NCBI RefSeq assembly: GCF_023078335.1
Contig: NZ_CP095550.1
Coordinates: 2,834,001-2,898,000 of the forward strand
Origin: Metabacillus endolithicus
GTDB taxonomy: Bacteria; Bacillota; Bacilli; Bacillales; Bacillaceae
Reading direction: 5' to 3'
Length of the DNA: 64,000 nucleotides
The notes under the pieces were generated by a model, which made no database searches, had not been told where the DNA came from, and saw only the letters and a list, made by a program, of their open reading frames with translations. Below, one piece after another: positions 62,257-64,000 of the stretch (within the stretch, counting starts at the first letter, position 1; every line of letters begins with the position of its first letter). The position numbers were made by a program, and so were the translations under genes.

Positions 62257-62706
62257 ATGAAAATAATTAAAATGGGAATGCCGATCTTTTTGATCCTACT
62301 AAGCGTTGTTTTCTTAATTGGATCTTTCAATCTACCAAAAGCGAATTTAGGCAATCCAAACGGTCCTCTTTACTTTCCAATCGGATTAAGTTTTTTATTA
62401 TTGATTTTTAGTGTTTTATATCTCTTCCAAGAACTTAAAACATTAAATAAAGAAAACAAGAAAATCACACAAATGCTTTCCGGGCGAACTCCTAAACTTA
62501 TTGGTTTAACCGTTTTATTAGGTGTAGGGTATGCGTTCATTTTTGAGATCATTGGATTTTTATTTTCTACAGTTCTGTTTCTAGGCGCACTATTATTTGT
62601 CGTGAATGGCAAACAAAAGTGGAAAGTTAATTTGATTGTAACGGTTTGTTTCTCATTTTTATCCTGGTATGCATTTAGTGTGTTACTAGGTGTTAGCTTA
62701 CCATAG
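62257..62706 (+). CDS. tctB: Tripartite tricarboxylate transporter small membrane subunit TctB
   Basis: TctB is the small membrane component, 149 residues with four helices. ATG 62257 has AAAGGGGCG upstream. The pattern GPLYFPIGLSFLLLIFSVLY followed by two C-terminal helices (IIGFLFSTVLFLGALLFV, WYAFSVLLGVSLP) fits the family. It is 12 bases from tctA. Confidence 0.9.
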   Translation: MKIIKMGMPIFLILLSVVFLIGSFNLPKANLGNPNGPLYFPIGLSFLLLIFSVLYLFQELKTLNKENKKITQMLSGRTPKLIGLTVLLGVGYAFIFEIIGFLFSTVLFLGALLFVVNGKQKWKVNLIVTVCFSFLSWYAFSVLLGVSLP

Positions 62707-62718
62707 GAGGTGACTTAA

Positions 62719-64000
62719 ATGGATATGAATAATTATCTCGAAGGATTAATGACATCCTTAGAGCCAATGAATATATTGTGGGTTATTGTTGGTGGATTTT
62801 TAGGAACAATCGTAGGGATGTTACCAGGGCTTGGGCCAGCAACAGCTGTAGCGGTATTGATACCCATTACTTTTGGAATGGAGCCGATCAGTGCAATCAT
62901 CTTAATGGCTGCAATTTACTATGGTGCCATGTACGGTGGATCAAGGAGTTCGATCTTATTAAACACACCTGGTGATGGGTCAGCTATTGCCGCAACCTTT
63001 GATGGATATCCTATGGCTCAAAAGGGTCAAGCGGGTGAAGCAATGGCCATTTCAGCAGTAGCTTCCTTTATTGGTGGAATTATGGCTGTTATAGGATTTG
63101 TCTTCCTTGCTGAGCCACTTGCAAATTTCGCTTTAAAATTTGGACCAGCGGAATACTTTCTTTTAATGCTTCTGACACTTTCTGCAATCGTGTCACTTTC
63201 GATTGGCAAAATGATCAAAGGGTTTATAGCCATGTCACTGGGACTATTATTGAGTACAGTCGGAATTGATACACAAACAGGTGTTTACCGTTTTACTTTA
63301 GGGATCCCTCATTTCAGTGAAGGAATCGATTTCTTAATTGTGATTATTGGGGTTTATGCAATTGGTGAAGTGCTATACAATTTCCTCACAATTGATCAGC
63401 TTAAGAAGGAAAAGAAAAAGGTCGGGAAAATTTGGTTTAGCAAAGAACAATGGAAACGTTCAAAGTGGCCAATTTTAAGATCTGGACCACTTGGATTTAT
63501 TATTGGGGTGCTTCCTGGAGCAGGTGGATCTATTGCGTCCATGATCAGTTATTCGACAGAAAAGCAAATGTCTAAAAAGCCTGAGGAATTTGGTAAGGGT
63601 GCTGTTGAAGGTCTTGCTGCACCGGAATCTGCCAATAATGCTGCATCTGTAGGTGCAATGATTCCGTTATTAACAATGGGAATTCCGGGGTCTGGAACAA
63701 CAGCAGTTATGCTTGGGGCACTTATTATGCTAGGAATTAAACCCGGACCACTTCTATTCGAAAATGATCCAACAACTGTTTGGTCTTTAATTAATAGTAT
63801 GTTTATCGGGAATATTGCCTTAGTGATCATTAATATTTTACTAGTGGGTGTTCTTGTCAAAATTCTTGATACACCAGCGAAGGTGCTTTATCCAATCATC
63901 GTGTTACTAGCTTTCATTGGGACCTATACACTAAGTTATAGTGCTATTGACTTCTTTTTATTGCTAGTTTTCGGATTATTCGGACTTATGCTTAAAGTAT
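62719..64000 (+). CDS. tctA: Tripartite tricarboxylate transporter large membrane subunit TctA, 3' truncated by window
   Basis: TctA is the large channel subunit with about 12 helices. ATG 62719 follows AGGAGGTGA. The frame is open to the window end, 427 residues visible of about 500. The family's repeated G/P motif occurs twice: GMLPGLGPATAVAVLIP near the start and GVLPGAGGSIASMISY near residue 265; also YYGAMYGGSRSSILLNTPG and GIPGSGTTAVMLGAL. No frameshift is seen. It uses a proton or sodium gradient for uptake of the acid caught by TctC. Confidence 0.94.
   Translation, partial: MDMNNYLEGLMTSLEPMNILWVIVGGFLGTIVGMLPGLGPATAVAVLIPITFGMEPISAIILMAAIYYGAMYGGSRSSILLNTPGDGSAIAATFDGYPMAQKGQAGEAMAISAVASFIGGIMAVIGFVFLAEPLANFALKFGPAEYFLLMLLTLSAIVSLSIGKMIKGFIAMSLGLLLSTVGIDTQTGVYRFTLGIPHFSEGIDFLIVIIGVYAIGEVLYNFLTIDQLKKEKKKVGKIWFSKEQWKRSKWPILRSGPLGFIIGVLPGAGGSIASMISYSTEKQMSKKPEEFGKGAVEGLAAPESANNAASVGAMIPLLTMGIPGSGTTAVMLGALIMLGIKPGPLLFENDPTTVWSLINSMFIGNIALVIINILLVGVLVKILDTPAKVLYPIIVLLAFIGTYTLSYSAIDFFLLLVFGLFGLMLKV

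Overview
The window is a low-GC chromosomal segment of a spore-forming Bacillaceae bacterium (order Bacillales). The evidence is a complete sigB operon (rsbR to rsbX), cmpA (a cortex morphogenesis gene of spore formers), a CIRCE-controlled groESL, strong GGAGG ribosome sites that match the 16S tail, frequent TTG/GTG starts, and gene order matching the Bacillus subtilis ddl-to-groEL region. I cannot name the genus from sequence alone. No phage, insertion sequence, CRISPR array or plasmid backbone is visible.

Layout. 1-7 kb: ddl (5' end cut by the window), murF, an alpha/beta hydrolase, cshA, a DUF418 membrane protein and a response regulator. 7-9.3 kb: a frameshifted sensor kinase and then seven ~52-bp tandem units that form hairpins. 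9.3-17.2 kb: uvsE, ydbS, ydbT, a rhomboid protease, acpS, ydcC, alr and the EndoAI/EndoA (MazEF-type) pair. 17.5-25.4 kb: the eight sigB operon genes with an internal SigB promoter, then tex, cmpA (opposite strand) and a sprT-like gene. 25.5-32.4 kb: eleven tRNAs, 16S, 23S, 5S, then tRNA-fMet and a second tRNA-Asp. 32.5-44.2 kb: thiL-tsaE-tsaB-rimI-tsaD, a DnaA-box cluster, ydiF, moaC, rex, tatA-tatC, ydiK-ydiL and groES-groEL.

Synteny with B. subtilis ends after groEL. A degV gene follows, then an accessory carbohydrate block (46-56 kb): two ABC permeases, a DUF624 protein, a sugar-binding lipoprotein, an intervening Cys/Gly/Ser-tailed protein, a LacY-type symporter, a GH43 arabinan-type hydrolase and a GH1 6-phospho-beta-glucosidase. 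AraR-like operators lie before the ABC genes and in the GH43/GH1 divergent region. The GH1 leader has a textbook BglG/LicT antiterminator target overlapping a terminator. The last part (58.7-64 kb) is a DctS/DctR-like two-component system with a tripartite tricarboxylate transporter (tctC-tctB-tctA, cut by the window end) behind a perfect cre site.

Data quality matters for reading this window. I count 12 one-base indels in nine loci, many in or beside short homopolymers. They interrupt genes whose repaired lengths match their families, including the normally essential tsaE. Uncorrected sequencing error is the simplest explanation, so the apparent pseudogenes and the apparent EndoAI-EndoA fusion should be treated as provisional.

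I did not find a clearly undescribed system. The best leads are the tandem hairpin array at 8.86-9.18 kb, the DnaA-box cluster at 36.3-36.5 kb, the dual AraR/LicT-type control of the glycoside locus, and the odd tRNA-fMet copy with its truncated twin.
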